Source: Porphyromonas macacae DSM 20710 = JCM 13914 (GTDB lineage Bacteria > Bacteroidota > Bacteroidia > Bacteroidales > Porphyromonadaceae). Taken from it: 64,000 nt of DNA. The stretch lies in the NCBI RefSeq assembly GCF_000379945.1, contig NZ_KB904124.1, positions 486,976-550,975 on the forward strand, in the 5' to 3' direction. Made by a program: the position numbers and the translations under genes. Of the stretch, positions 54,552 through 64,000 are shown piece by piece (positions within the stretch are counted from its first letter, which is position 1; every line of letters starts with the position of its first letter). Below the pieces are notes generated by a model. It was not told the DNA's origin. It searched no databases and saw only the letters and a list, made by a program, of their open reading frames with translations.

Positions 54552-57317
54552 ATGTATAGAAAAAAACTTGTTTCCTTAGCTATGGCAGTTCTCTGCTTGG
54601 GTGTCTTCCATCAGGCGAAGGCTCAAAACGGAGACTTGGAGGCGGCTGCGAAAAAGACTTTGGCAGCCGACAGCATTGTGATCAATCCGAAAGACGGCCC
54701 CATAACTTATGCCCCGTCTTTGGACTATATGCACCCGACGATGAAAACAGTGGCGGGCATTGTGATTACCGGAGCTAAAAACTTTGATAGCTATGTGCTG
54801 GAGAGCCTCTCGGGTATCTCTGTGGGGGATAAAATAGAAATTCCGGGTAATGCCTTGACGAATGCCGTGAATCAGTTTATGAAGCAAGGATATTTCTCAA
54901 ATGCCAGAGTGGTGGTTTTGGCTTATCAGGGCGATAAGGTCTGGTTGGAAATCGGTCTGACCCAACGGCCGCGTATCGAATCCGTCACTTATACGGGTAT
55001 TTCCGGTTCGCAACGTTCGGATTTGGAAAATCGGGTGGGTCTGCGTAAGGGTATGCAGATTTCGCCGAATATCATCGATAAGACGGAACAACTGATCAAG
55101 AAATATTACGATGAAAAGGGCTATCGTAATATGACGATGAAAATCAAGCAGATACCCAGTGAAAAGCAGGAGGACTATGTTAAACTGGAAATTCATATTG
55201 AAAAGAGTAAGAAAACGAAAATCGACAATATTTTCTTCAGTGGCAATACGGCGTTGAGCGATAATCGTTTGAGAGGTGCCATGAAGAAGACCAATGAAGG
55301 CTTCTCTTTGTCGAGAGGGCGTTTCCTGTCGAGTATCAAAGAGATTTTCAGCGCAAAAAAAATGGTGGATAAAGAATATAAAAACGACCTCGAAAACATT
55401 ATCAAAAAATATCAGGAATATGGTTACCGGGATGCCGAAATTGTTTCGGACAGTATCGTGCCTTCCGGCAAACCCAACCATATCAATATCTATATAAATA
55501 TAGACGAAGGGAAGAAATATCATATCAAAGACATTCGCTTTGTGGGAAATACCAGATACAACGGCGAATTGTTGCAGCGTTTGCTGGGCATCAAACCGGG
55601 GGATGTGTACAACCAGAAAAAACTGACAGATCGCCTTTATTCCGATGAAGATGCTGTGGGTAACCTTTACTATAATAACGGCTACATCTTCACGAATATG
55701 GACCCGGTGGAAACGAATGTCAAGAATGACTCCGTTTCTCTTGAAATTCGTATCAACGAAGGTAAGCAGGCTACCATCAACAAGGTGATTATCAATGGTA
55801 ACAATCTGGTGTATGAGGATGTGGTGCGCCGTGAGTTGCTTACCAAGCCCGGTATGCTTTTCAGTAAGGAGGATTTGATGAACTCTTACCGCCTGATTAA
55901 CCAGTTGGGGCACTTCGATGGCGAAAAATCAATTCCGAACCCCGTTCCCAATCCTGAAAACGGAACGGTGGATATCGAATATAATCTGGTGCCCCGGAGC
56001 AGTGATCAGTTGGAGCTTTCTATCGGTTGGAGCCAAACCGGTTTGGTGGGACGTGTGGGGGTAAAGTTTACTAACTTTTCCATGCGCAATCTCTTTAGAC
56101 CATCCATGTATAAGGGCATCATACCGCAGGGCGACGGACAGACACTTTCGCTTAGCGGTCAGACCAATGGTAAATATTACAGCCAGTTTAGTTTTTCTTT
56201 TTCCGACCCATGGTTCGGAGGCAAGAGACCTAATTTTTTCAGTGTCAGCGCTTTCGTTTCACACATGTCGGATATAGACACGAAGTATTACAACAATGCA
56301 ATAGGTGACTTCTATTATCCTAATGGCGGTTACGGCTATGGTGGCTATGGCTATGGCTACGGTGGTTATGGCTACGGTTACCCCGGAGGTTATAATCCGT
56401 ATCAAAATATGGGTGGGCTGTATGAGAACTCATTTGACCCCGACAAGTCTTTGACGATGATCGGCGTTTCACTGGGATATGGAAAGAGATTGAACTGGCC
56501 GGACAACTGGTTCCAGTTTTATGCATCGCTCAATTATACCCGCTATGTGTTGAAAAATTGGACGCCGCGCACTTTTGATGATTTCCATAACGGATCTGCC
56601 AATGACCTTAACCTGGAGCTGAGACTGACACGTAACTCTATCGACAACCCTATCTTTACCCGCAGAGGTTCGGAGTTTATGGTCTCGGTTTCGGCTACTC
56701 CTCCGTACTCTCTGTTTGACAAGAAAGATTACAGCAACCCTAACCTTACGGATGGAGAGCGGTATAATCTGATCGAATATGTAAAATGGAAGTATTCGGG
56801 GAAGATTTTTGTTCCTCTGGCCAATCCGGCTACTGTAACCCGTACGCCTGTTATGATGGCCCGTGTCGAAGGGGGTATCATAACCAGTTATGATAAGTAT
56901 AAGCGTTCTCCTTTCGGACGGTATTATATGGGTGGCGATATGATGGCCGGCTATACGGGCAGCTATACGAGCGAAACCATCGGTTTGCGAGGCTATAAGA
57001 ATGGTTCCATCGCCGGGGTTAATTACAACTATGCCAACTCTTATATGAAAATGTCCATGGAGTTACGCTATCCGTTATTGTTCCAGGGGCAGACCAATAT
57101 CTGGGCTTTGGCTTTTGTCGAAGCCGGTAATGCCTGGTTCAATCTGGATGACTATAATCCGTTCGATCTCAGACGTTCTGCCGGGGTCGGTGTGCGTATC
57201 ACACTGCCTATGGTGGGCTTGGTGGGTATCGACTGGGCGTATGGATTCGACAGACCCAATCCGTTTGGCGAAAGGGGTGGAAGCAATATCCACTTTGTAT
57301 TGGGACGGGATATCTAA
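54552..57317 (+). CDS. bamA: Outer-membrane protein assembly factor BamA (Omp85)
   Basis: 921 residues. After a signal peptide (AVLCLGVFHQAKAQ) come five POTRA-like repeats (about 60-440) and a 16-strand barrel ending HFVLGRDI. The chaperone-like insertase folds barrels into the outer membrane. An insert between barrel strands (about residues 591-616) is a run of Gly-Tyr repeats (GGYGYGGYGYGYGGYGYG), probably in an extracellular loop and absent from most BamA. It is followed by two Skp/OmpH chaperone genes, a natural functional set. Confidence 0.95.
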   Translation: MYRKKLVSLAMAVLCLGVFHQAKAQNGDLEAAAKKTLAADSIVINPKDGPITYAPSLDYMHPTMKTVAGIVITGAKNFDSYVLESLSGISVGDKIEIPGNALTNAVNQFMKQGYFSNARVVVLAYQGDKVWLEIGLTQRPRIESVTYTGISGSQRSDLENRVGLRKGMQISPNIIDKTEQLIKKYYDEKGYRNMTMKIKQIPSEKQEDYVKLEIHIEKSKKTKIDNIFFSGNTALSDNRLRGAMKKTNEGFSLSRGRFLSSIKEIFSAKKMVDKEYKNDLENIIKKYQEYGYRDAEIVSDSIVPSGKPNHINIYINIDEGKKYHIKDIRFVGNTRYNGELLQRLLGIKPGDVYNQKKLTDRLYSDEDAVGNLYYNNGYIFTNMDPVETNVKNDSVSLEIRINEGKQATINKVIINGNNLVYEDVVRRELLTKPGMLFSKEDLMNSYRLINQLGHFDGEKSIPNPVPNPENGTVDIEYNLVPRSSDQLELSIGWSQTGLVGRVGVKFTNFSMRNLFRPSMYKGIIPQGDGQTLSLSGQTNGKYYSQFSFSFSDPWFGGKRPNFFSVSAFVSHMSDIDTKYYNNAIGDFYYPNGGYGYGGYGYGYGGYGYGYPGGYNPYQNMGGLYENSFDPDKSLTMIGVSLGYGKRLNWPDNWFQFYASLNYTRYVLKNWTPRTFDDFHNGSANDLNLELRLTRNSIDNPIFTRRGSEFMVSVSATPPYSLFDKKDYSNPNLTDGERYNLIEYVKWKYSGKIFVPLANPATVTRTPVMMARVEGGIITSYDKYKRSPFGRYYMGGDMMAGYTGSYTSETIGLRGYKNGSIAGVNYNYANSYMKMSMELRYPLLFQGQTNIWALAFVEAGNAWFNLDDYNPFDLRRSAGVGVRITLPMVGLVGIDWAYGFDRPNPFGERGGSNIHFVLGRDI

Positions 57318-57339
57318 ACGAAAAACGAGCTCGGTTCAG

Positions 57340-57364
57340 GGGGTAAAAGTAAACTTTATACCCC
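57340..57364 (+). other. Hairpin between bamA and the first skp gene
   Basis: GGGGTA/TACCCC with inner AAAG/CTTT. There is no T tract; possibly an attenuator or mRNA-stability element. Confidence 0.4.
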
Positions 57365-57418
57365 GATCATAATCTATATAGATAAACAGAAACATTAACC
57401 AATCAAAAATAAAGAGAG

Positions 57419-57931
57419 ATGAAAAAGATATTATTGACGATAGCCGTTGTGTTGTTTGCTTCATGGGCAGCGTCGGCTCAGAGCTATGCTTTGGTGGATA
57501 TGGAATATATTATGAAGAATATTCCGGCATATCAACAGGCAAATAAAGAACTTGAAAAAATGTCCAAGCAATATCAGGCCGAACTGGATGCCCTGCAGAA
57601 GCAATCCGAAGAGATGTACAAAAGCTATCAGTTGAATAAAGCCAAATTGTCTGCTGCTCAAAAGAAAGGTCAGGAAGATGCTATCGTAGCTAAGGATAAA
57701 GAGTTGTATGAACTGCGTATGAAATATTTCGGTCCGGAAGGAGAATTGGAAAAGAAGCGCAATTCATATATGAACGGTGTTGAGGATGCTGTATGGAAAG
57801 TGTTGAAATCTATTGCCACGGATAATGGTCTGGCTTTGATCTTCGATCGATCCTCTTCCAAAATCGTTTATGCAGATCCGGGTATGGATATCAGTAATTC
57901 TGTACTTTCTAAATTGGGAATAAAGAAATAG
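57419..57931 (+). CDS. OmpH/Skp-family periplasmic chaperone (first copy)
   Basis: 170 residues with signal peptide MKKILLTIAVVLFASWAASA. The N-terminal beta strand (QSYALVDMEYIMKNIP), the long coiled tentacles (ANKELEKMSKQYQAELDALQKQSEEMYKSYQ) and the C-terminal return strand (ALIFDRSSSKIVYADP) match Skp. Skp holds unfolded outer-membrane proteins on their way to BamA. In P. gingivalis two tandem copies also follow bamA. Confidence 0.92.
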   Translation: MKKILLTIAVVLFASWAASAQSYALVDMEYIMKNIPAYQQANKELEKMSKQYQAELDALQKQSEEMYKSYQLNKAKLSAAQKKGQEDAIVAKDKELYELRMKYFGPEGELEKKRNSYMNGVEDAVWKVLKSIATDNGLALIFDRSSSKIVYADPGMDISNSVLSKLGIKK

Positions 57932-57964
57932 CCGTTATTAAGAAGAAACAATAAAAATAATTCG

Positions 57965-58000
57965 TTTGCGTTTTACTGAAAGAATACTTTAGTATCTTTG
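57965..58000 (+). promoter_or_regulatory. Promoter of the second skp gene
   Basis: TTTG (57965-57968) and TATCTTTG (57993-58000) with 24 bases between; long but plausible. The start codon is 57 bases after the -7 box. Confidence 0.5.
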
Positions 58001-58056
58001 TGCCCGATTCGTTTGGATGGTAAATATCAACGCAAATAACTTTAATAAATAGATTT

Positions 58057-58554
58057 ATGAAGAAAATGTTTTTGGCTTTACTTTTGTTATTGCCAATCGG
58101 CCTGATGGCTCAGCAGAAAATCGGTATTGTTAACACACAAGAAGTGATGGCCGGTATGCCTGAAGTGAAAGTTGCCAATGATAAAATGAACGATTTGGCA
58201 AAAAAATACGATACCGATCTGAACGGAATGCGTGATGAGTATAACAAGAAAGTAGAAGCATTTGCCAAAGAGCAGGAAGGTTTGGTGGAAAATATCCGCT
58301 TGCGTCGTCAACAGGAATTGCAAGATATTCAAACCCGTATTCAGCAATCTTATCAGGTTATGCAGGAAGATCTGCAAAAACAGCAACAGCAGTTGCTGCA
58401 GCCTATTCAGGTGAAGATACAGGGTGCAATTAAAAAAGTTGCTGATGCTGAAAACTGCACTTATGTCATGGAGTCTGCAATGATGTTGTATGCCGGCAAT
58501 GCGGCTATAGACTTGACTGAAAAAGTAAAAGCATCGTTAGGTATAAAAAAGTAA
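58057..58554 (+). CDS. OmpH/Skp-family periplasmic chaperone (second copy)
   Basis: 165 residues. Signal peptide MKKMFLALLLLLPIGLMAQ. Same layout as its neighbour: QKIGIVNTQEVMAGMPE, a Gln-rich coiled-coil hairpin (RQQELQDIQTRIQQSYQVMQEDLQKQQQQLLQ), and a C-terminal strand TYVMESAMMLYAGNAAIDLT. The two differ clearly in sequence, so their clients may differ. It has its own promoter and a terminator. Confidence 0.93.
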   Translation: MKKMFLALLLLLPIGLMAQQKIGIVNTQEVMAGMPEVKVANDKMNDLAKKYDTDLNGMRDEYNKKVEAFAKEQEGLVENIRLRRQQELQDIQTRIQQSYQVMQEDLQKQQQQLLQPIQVKIQGAIKKVADAENCTYVMESAMMLYAGNAAIDLTEKVKASLGIKK

Positions 58555-58580
58555 GCCATTGGTTCGAACGAAATAAAAGC

Positions 58581-58613
58581 AAGGGTTCTATAAAATGATT
58601 TTATGGAACCCTT
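58581..58613 (+). terminator. Terminator after the second skp gene
   Basis: A 15-bp stem with one G-T pair (58581-58595 with 58599-58613) and a 3-base loop, then GTTTGTTG. Confidence 0.85.
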
Positions 58614-58682
58614 GTTTGTTGTATGGTTGAGAAGCTTTCTGCAGGAGCGGAAGAAGTTGAAAACCGTATGTGCGATGAGAGT

Positions 58683-59246
58683 TTACTTTTTATTGAACTG
58701 ATTCATCGTTCTTTCGATACCCTGAAGGCAGAAGCTGTGTACAATATTTACCACCGTTTCGAGTATCTCGGGCAAACGTTCCTCTTCTTCTACGGGAAAG
58801 CGGCTCAAAACGAATGCCACCTGTCTTCCTTTTGGAAAATCATTGCCGATTCCGAATCTCAGGCGTGCATATTTTTGAGTTCCTGTAATCTCTGCTATGT
58901 TTTTAAGCCCGTTATGCCCTGCGTCGCTACCATTTCCTTTAAGTCTGAGAGCTCCGAAAGGCAAGGCCAGATCATCCACGAGTATCAGTATCTGTTCGAT
59001 GCCGATGTTTTCTTTTTTCATCCAGTATCTTACCGCTTCTCCGCTTAGATTCATATAAGTAGAGGGCTTTAGGAGAATCAATTCTGCATTCTTGACCCGG
59101 CATCTTGCAATGGCCCCGTAGCGTTCCTCCTTAAATGTTGCATTTGATTTTTGAGCTACGGCATTAACCATCCTGAAACCTATGTTATGACGAGTGCCCA
59201 GATATTCTTCACCGATGTTGCCCAATCCGACTATCAAGTATTTCAT
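58683..59246 (-). CDS. pth: Peptidyl-tRNA hydrolase
   Basis: 187 residues. It frees tRNA from peptidyl-tRNA dropped by ribosomes. Active-site features: [18 protein letters not shown] with the catalytic His20, [21 protein letters not shown] with the Asp that supports the His, and [12 protein letters not shown]. The C-terminal helix is complete. It converges on the skp gene; no partner gene is adjacent. Confidence 0.95.
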   Translation of the reverse strand: MKYLIVGLGNIGEEYLGTRHNIGFRMVNAVAQKSNATFKEERYGAIARCRVKNAELILLKPSTYMNLSGEAVRYWMKKENIGIEQILILVDDLALPFGALRLKGNGSDAGHNGLKNIAEITGTQKYARLRFGIGNDFPKGRQVAFVLSRFPVEEEERLPEILETVVNIVHSFCLQGIERTMNQFNKK

Positions 59247-59389
59247 CGTTCAATGTTTATTCAGAAATAATTATGGATGCAAAGATAGGACTAATCGCAC
59301 AATACTTAATTATTTAACAAATTGTGAACAGATATTGTGATTAAGGGGAATAATGGTACATTTACGGACGAATAAAAGAAGATTGCTTT

Positions 59390-60058
59390 ATGAAATCCAA
59401 AGAGCTTATTGTGGCATTACTGGATTATGTTGAACTTTTTGAGAGAACGGTACAGCATGCCGATGAGTTTAATGTCGACGGTTTTTTAGCTTTTATGAAC
59501 GGCATCGTGCAGAGAAAGCAACGAACGGTTCGTTTTGAAGATAAGAACACGGAAGATCTTTGTGATGCCGGCATTGCAAAAGATATTTCCATGCTTCATC
59601 GTTATTCGCGTACCTATATGAAAAAGGCTTTGGCCGCTTCTGCGTATTTGCAGACAGAAGACGAATATACTTATTTGGTAACTTTACTGTCGGAAGACGG
59701 ATTGACCAAAACCGAGCTGAATAACAGGAATTGTATGGAAAAGACCTCCGGTTCGGAAATTATCCGGCGTCTCAAAAAATACGGACTTATCGAGGAGGAG
59801 CCGGATATGAATGATAAACGGAGTGTGCGTGTGTTCATCACTCCGAAAGGACGAAAGGAGTTGATATCTGTATTTCCCGTACTTCGTTTGAGTGCGAATG
59901 CTCTGTCGGCACCGCTTCTGTACGAACAGAAAGATTCTTTAAGGCAGATGCTGAGATTGCTTTGTACGGCCCACGGGTCTGTATTTACGCGTCGGAATGA
60001 GCTGGACCTCGAACAGATTTATAATGTGTTGCACAAACAGCGACAGTATCGGGAATGA
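59390..60058 (+). CDS. MarR-type winged-helix transcriptional regulator
   Basis: 222 residues. The centre has a winged helix-turn-helix: EYTYLVTLLSEDGLTKTELNNRNCMEKTSGSEIIRRLKKYGLIEEEPDMNDKRSVRVFITPKGRKELISV, in the order typical for MarR. N-terminal and C-terminal helices would form the dimer. The ligand is unknown. It lies 126 bases before mutA and reads the same way; control of the propionate pathway is a tempting guess but not shown. The start ATG is preceded by no SD. Confidence 0.85.
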   Translation: MKSKELIVALLDYVELFERTVQHADEFNVDGFLAFMNGIVQRKQRTVRFEDKNTEDLCDAGIAKDISMLHRYSRTYMKKALAASAYLQTEDEYTYLVTLLSEDGLTKTELNNRNCMEKTSGSEIIRRLKKYGLIEEEPDMNDKRSVRVFITPKGRKELISVFPVLRLSANALSAPLLYEQKDSLRQMLRLLCTAHGSVFTRRNELDLEQIYNVLHKQRQYRE

Positions 60059-60112
60059 TCGTTATGATAACGGGTTTTACTTCTTTTCTGTTTACATATT
60101 TGTTGTTTTTGG

Positions 60113-60120
60113 TATCTTTG
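60113..60120 (+). promoter_or_regulatory. -7 box of mutA-mutB
   Basis: TATCTTTG lies 64 bases before mutA; the -33 region is T-rich without a perfect TTTG at the right distance. Confidence 0.5.
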
Positions 60121-60184
60121 CATTACGGAAATTATTCCGTTATTTTATTTGCTCTGATTTTTCTAATCACTAAAATATATTGTT

Positions 60185-62053
60185 ATGGCTAATGAGAAAG
60201 AACGGTTGTTCTCTGCTTTCCCGGCTGTTTCTACCGAGGCTTGGGTGGCTAAAATTACAGCCGATCTAAAAGGGGTGCCTTTTGAAAAGAAAATGACCTG
60301 GCACACCAATGAAGGCTTCGATGTAAAAGCTTTTTATCGTAGAGAAAACCTGAAAGATCTTAAAACGCCCAAAGTTATGCCGGCAGAGTATCCGTACGTT
60401 CGCTCAACCCGTATGGATAATGAGTGGCTGGTTCGTCAGGATATAGAGGTGGAAGACCTGAAAGAGGCTAATAAAAAGGCCTTGGATATTCTGAATAAGG
60501 GTATTACTTCTTTGGGTTTTAAGATTAAACGTGCTCATGTGAATGCGGAGAGTATAGCAACGCTGCTTGCCGGTATTTGTCCGGAAGCGGTGGAGCTGAA
60601 CTTCTCTTGCTGTCATGGCGTGATGGAAGCATTCGTACCCCTTTTGGTCGAATACTTCAAGAAGAGCGGTGCCAACCTCAGCGAGTGTCGTGGCTCTGTC
60701 AATTATGATGCATTCAAGAAGCCTTTGCAGAAAGGCCGCAGTAATGCCAACTGGGTGGAGATGGCCAAAAATCTTATGGATGCCATCAAGCCGCTCCCTC
60801 AATACCGTATTCTAAATGTCAATGCTTACATATTGAATAATGCAGGAGCTTTCATTACGCAGGAGCTGGGTTATGCTTTGGCCTGGGGCGCCGAGTTTGT
60901 GGATAAACTGACCGATGCCGGATTGTCTGTGAAGGAAATCGCTTCTCGTATAAAGTTCAACTTCGGTGTCGGTGCCAACTATTTTATGGAGTTGGCCAAA
61001 TTCCGTGCTGCCCGCTGGTTATGGGCCGAGATTATCGGCGCTTATGGCGATGAGTATAAGAATGAAACTGCAAAGATTCATCAGCATGCCCGTACATCGG
61101 AGTGGAACCAGACGATTTTCGACTCTTATGTAAATATGCTTCGCTCTCAAACGGAAGTTATGTCCGCATCGTTGGCAGGGGTCGATTCCATTACCGTAGT
61201 ACCTTTCGATAAACCTTATAAAGAACCGGACGATTTCTCTGAGCGTATTGCACGTAATCAGCAATTACTGTTGAAAGAAGAAAGTCACTTCGACAAAGTG
61301 ATAGACCCGGGGGCCGGCTCCTATTATATTGAGGAACTGACGAGCAGCATCGCCACGCAGGCATGGTCTGTTTTCCTGAATGTGATAGATGAAGGCGGTT
61401 TTACCGTTGCTGCGGAGGCCGGTTCCGTACAGAAGGTTATCAATACATCCAATAGCAAAAGACATCAGGCCATCGGTACCCGTAAAGAAGTTTTGCTGGG
61501 GACGAATCAATTCCCCAATTTCACGGAAGCTGCAGGCAACAAGATTCAAAAACCTTTAGAAGAGAAATCATGTTGTGGCAGCGGGCACGATTGCAGCGGT
61601 AATATCGAGAAGTTGAACTTCAGCCGCGGTGCTTCCGATTTTGAAGAACTTCGTCTGGCTACCGAGCATAGTGGCAAGCAACCTAAAGTCTTTATGCTCA
61701 CTATCGGTAATCTGGCTATGCGTTTGGCGCGTTCTCAATTCTCCGGTAACTTCTTTGCATGTGCCGGTTATAAAATCATAGATAATTTAGGTTTTGAATC
61801 CGTACAGGCCGGTGTGGATGCCGCCATGGAAGCCAAAGCCGATGTTATCGTTCTCTGCTCAAGTGATGATGAATACGAACAATATGGTCCCGAAGCATTC
61901 GATTGTATTAACAATCGCGTTCCTTTGGTGATTGCCGGAAATCCTGCCTGCACGGAGCAATTGCAGGAAAAAGGCATTAAATACTTCTGTCATGTGCGTT
62001 CGAACGTACTTGAGATGCTTCGCGAGTTTAACAAAATTCTCGGTGTAAAATAA
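60185..62053 (+). CDS. mutA: Methylmalonyl-CoA mutase small subunit (beta)
   Basis: 622 residues. It is the non-catalytic partner of MutB, with the same TIM-barrel plus B12-domain plan but lacking the cobalamin-binding DxHxxG: the matching region reads [14 protein letters not shown]. Segments [40 protein letters not shown] and [14 protein letters not shown] are typical. Between the domains, about residues 461-472, is a Cys/His cluster ([11 protein letters not shown]) that could bind metal. The pair interconverts succinyl-CoA and (R)-methylmalonyl-CoA in propionate metabolism. mutB starts 35 bases later. Confidence 0.95.
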   Translation: MANEKERLFSAFPAVSTEAWVAKITADLKGVPFEKKMTWHTNEGFDVKAFYRRENLKDLKTPKVMPAEYPYVRSTRMDNEWLVRQDIEVEDLKEANKKALDILNKGITSLGFKIKRAHVNAESIATLLAGICPEAVELNFSCCHGVMEAFVPLLVEYFKKSGANLSECRGSVNYDAFKKPLQKGRSNANWVEMAKNLMDAIKPLPQYRILNVNAYILNNAGAFITQELGYALAWGAEFVDKLTDAGLSVKEIASRIKFNFGVGANYFMELAKFRAARWLWAEIIGAYGDEYKNETAKIHQHARTSEWNQTIFDSYVNMLRSQTEVMSASLAGVDSITVVPFDKPYKEPDDFSERIARNQQLLLKEESHFDKVIDPGAGSYYIEELTSSIATQAWSVFLNVIDEGGFTVAAEAGSVQKVINTSNSKRHQAIGTRKEVLLGTNQFPNFTEAAGNKIQKPLEEKSCCGSGHDCSGNIEKLNFSRGASDFEELRLATEHSGKQPKVFMLTIGNLAMRLARSQFSGNFFACAGYKIIDNLGFESVQAGVDAAMEAKADVIVLCSSDDEYEQYGPEAFDCINNRVPLVIAGNPACTEQLQEKGIKYFCHVRSNVLEMLREFNKILGVK

Positions 62054-62088
62054 GTTTCCGTATTGATAATCAAAAGCAAGAGATTAAA

Positions 62089-64000
62089 ATGAGACCTAAT
62101 TATAAAGATATAGATATCAAGTCCGCCGGCTTTGCCGATGTAGATGCGAGTCAATGGGCAAAAGAAAAACAAGTCGTTGCAAGCTGGAACACTCCGGAGC
62201 AGATCAAGGTTAAACCCGTTTATACGGAAGCAGACCTTGAGGGTATGGAGCACTTGGATTATGTGTCCGGTCTGCCTCCTTTCCTTCGTGGTCCGTATAG
62301 CGGTATGTACGCTATCAGACCATGGACCATCCGTCAGTATGCCGGTTTCTCTACGGCCGAAGAGTCTAATGCTTTCTACCGTAGAAACCTGGCTTCCGGC
62401 CAGAAGGGGCTTTCCGTAGCTTTCGACCTGGCTACTCACCGGGGTTATGATGCCGATCACCCCCGTGTAGTGGGTGACGTCGGAAAGGCCGGCGTATCGA
62501 TCTGTTCGTTGGAAGACATGAAAATTCTTTTCGATGGCATTCCTTTGAATAAGATGTCTGTTTCCATGACTATGAATGGAGCTGTTTTACCCATTATGGC
62601 ATTCTATATCAATGCCGGTTTGGAGCAGGGAGCTAAATTGGAAGAAATGGCAGGTACTATTCAGAACGATATTTTGAAAGAATTCATGGTGCGTAACACC
62701 TATATTTATCCGCCCGAATTCTCTATGCGTATTATCGCCGATATCTTCGAGTATACCTCTCAGAATATGCCTAAGTTCAACTCGATTTCCATCTCCGGCT
62801 ATCACATGCAGGAGGCGGGTGCTACAGCCGATATCGAGATGGCTTATACGCTGTCCGACGGTTTGCAGTATCTGCGTGCCGGTATTGCTGCCGGTATCCC
62901 TGTGGATAAATTTGCTCCGCGTCTTTCTTTCTTCTGGGCCATCGGTGTGAATCACTTTATGGAGATTGCCAAGATGCGTGCTGCACGTATGCTTTGGGCC
63001 AAGATCGTATCGAGTTTTAATCCCGAAAATCAAAAATCTTTGGCTTTGCGTACGCACAGCCAGACATCCGGTTGGTCATTGACTGAGCAAGACCCGTTCA
63101 ACAACGTCGGCCGTACCTGTATCGAAGCTATGGCCGCTGCTCTCGGACACACACAGTCTTTGCACACGAATGCTCTCGATGAGGCTATCGCATTGCCTAC
63201 CGACTTCTCCGCACGTATTGCCCGTAATACGCAGATCTATATTCAGGAAGAAACCATGATTTGTAAGGAAATCGACCCATGGGGCGGTTCTTATTATGTG
63301 GAATCTTTGACCAAGGAACTCGTGGATAAGGCATGGCACCTGATTCAGGAAGTAGAGAAAGTGGGTGGTATGGCTAAGGCTATTGAAACCGGTTTGCCCA
63401 AAATGAGAATCGAAGAGGCTGCAGCAAGAACTCAGGCCCGTATCGACTCTAACCAGCAGGTGATCATCGGGGTTAACAAGTATCGTTTGGAAAAAGAAGA
63501 TCCCATCGATATTCTTGAAATCGACAATACCTCTGTGCGTAATCAGCAGATCGAACGTCTGAGAGAGCTGCGCAAAGACCGTGATGAAGAAGCCGTACAG
63601 AAAGCATTGGCCGCTATTACAGAGTGTGTAAAAACAAAAAAAGGCAACTTGCTTGATCTGGCAGTTAAGGCCGCATCCTTGCGTGCCAGTCTGGGTGAAA
63701 TCTCAGATGCCTGCGAAAGTGTGGTAGGCCGTTATAATGCAGTAATCAGAACAATTTCAGGTGTGTATTCAGCAGAATCAGGACAAGACAAAGATTTCCT
63801 TCGTGCCAAAGAACTGGCAGAGGAATTTGCGAAGAAAGAGGGTCGTCAACCCCGTATCATGATTGCCAAGATGGGACAGGATGGTCACGACCGTGGAGCC
63901 AAGGTGGTTGCTACAGGTTATGCAGACTGCGGCTTTGACGTGGATATGGGACCGCTTTTCCAAACTCCCGAAGAGTCTGCCCGTCAGGCTGTCGAGAATG
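62089..64000 (+). CDS. mutB: Methylmalonyl-CoA mutase large subunit (alpha), truncated by window edge
   Basis: The 637 visible residues of about 715 start at ATG 62089. The TIM barrel binds CoA and substrate ([60 protein letters not shown]). The cobalamin-binding domain opens with [20 protein letters not shown], carrying the DxHxxG motif with axial His600. The last visible residues are [13 protein letters not shown]. It carries out the radical carbon-skeleton rearrangement. It is co-transcribed with mutA. Confidence 0.97.
   Translation, partial: MRPNYKDIDIKSAGFADVDASQWAKEKQVVASWNTPEQIKVKPVYTEADLEGMEHLDYVSGLPPFLRGPYSGMYAIRPWTIRQYAGFSTAEESNAFYRRNLASGQKGLSVAFDLATHRGYDADHPRVVGDVGKAGVSICSLEDMKILFDGIPLNKMSVSMTMNGAVLPIMAFYINAGLEQGAKLEEMAGTIQNDILKEFMVRNTYIYPPEFSMRIIADIFEYTSQNMPKFNSISISGYHMQEAGATADIEMAYTLSDGLQYLRAGIAAGIPVDKFAPRLSFFWAIGVNHFMEIAKMRAARMLWAKIVSSFNPENQKSLALRTHSQTSGWSLTEQDPFNNVGRTCIEAMAAALGHTQSLHTNALDEAIALPTDFSARIARNTQIYIQEETMICKEIDPWGGSYYVESLTKELVDKAWHLIQEVEKVGGMAKAIETGLPKMRIEEAAARTQARIDSNQQVIIGVNKYRLEKEDPIDILEIDNTSVRNQQIERLRELRKDRDEEAVQKALAAITECVKTKKGNLLDLAVKAASLRASLGEISDACESVVGRYNAVIRTISGVYSAESGQDKDFLRAKELAEEFAKKEGRQPRIMIAKMGQDGHDRGAKVVATGYADCGFDVDMGPLFQTPEESARQAVEN

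Overview
The window looks like a chromosome segment of a Porphyromonas-type member of the Bacteroidales. Reasons: the Bacteroidetes promoter pattern TTTG-N(18-24)-TAnnTTTG recurs before many genes; genes generally lack Shine-Dalgarno sequences, with a striking exception at rpsU; there are GLPGLI-family, BACON, Big_2, PorV-like and T9SS-sorted proteins; the block lipoprotein-uppS-bamA-skp-skp and a row of three FKBP genes match the order I recall from P. gingivalis; and the cobalamin-dependent methylmalonyl-CoA mutase genes mutA-mutB fit a fermenter using the succinate-propionate route. The left edge carries the end of a Cas12a-type (type V-A) CRISPR array, a system known from some Porphyromonas species. 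Species identity cannot be fixed from the sequence alone.

Layout. 1-169: last three repeats of a type V-A array, the final one degenerate; cas genes are not in the window. 362-4708: tryptophanase, an EamA-type exporter, bS21, and one reading frame that joins XerC recombinase to hibernation factor HPF. 5036-6670: a Big_2/FISUMP-like surface lipoprotein. 6864-19884: a translation and transcription superoperon: tRNA-Tyr, tRNA-Thr, tuf, tRNA-Trp, secE, nusG, rplKAJL, rpoB, rpoC, with hairpins at tuf-tRNA, rplL-rpoB and rpoB-rpoC. 20015-27178: housekeeping genes (plsC, DNA alkylation repair, three tandem FKBP isomerases, then leftward yjbR-like, birA, trmH-like and tpx, and rightward rdgB). 27369-33118: an accessory stretch with an orphan AAA ATPase, a repeat-bearing spacer, a small secreted protein with no usable ATG before its signal peptide, and a GLPGLI protein next to a frameshifted TonB-dependent receptor.

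33321-40734: a leftward four-gene surface module: Big_2 lipoprotein, BACON lipoprotein, subtilase with a T9SS C-terminal domain, and a PorV/FadL-like barrel, ending in a hairpin that pairs fully only in the leftward transcript. 40904-49804: an ICMT-like membrane methyltransferase, a SAM methyltransferase with an operator-like promoter, an exported GH2 beta-galactosidase, a HAD protein and a PiT phosphate transporter with a PhoU-like tail. 50027-52336: a scrap-rich region with a mobilisation-like ORF, a beta-barrel protein, an internally deleted IS3/IS150-type element and a large palindromic repeat whose second copy lies at 28.7 kb. 52337-58554: envelope assembly genes (DUF6242-like lipoprotein, uppS, bamA, two skp/ompH). 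58683-64000: pth, a MarR-type regulator, and mutA with mutB cut by the window edge.

Most genes are conserved core functions. The most interesting material is the array edge, the XerC-HPF fusion, the rpsU Shine-Dalgarno, the covarying palindromic repeat linked to IS ends, the broken receptor, and the T9SS-type surface module.
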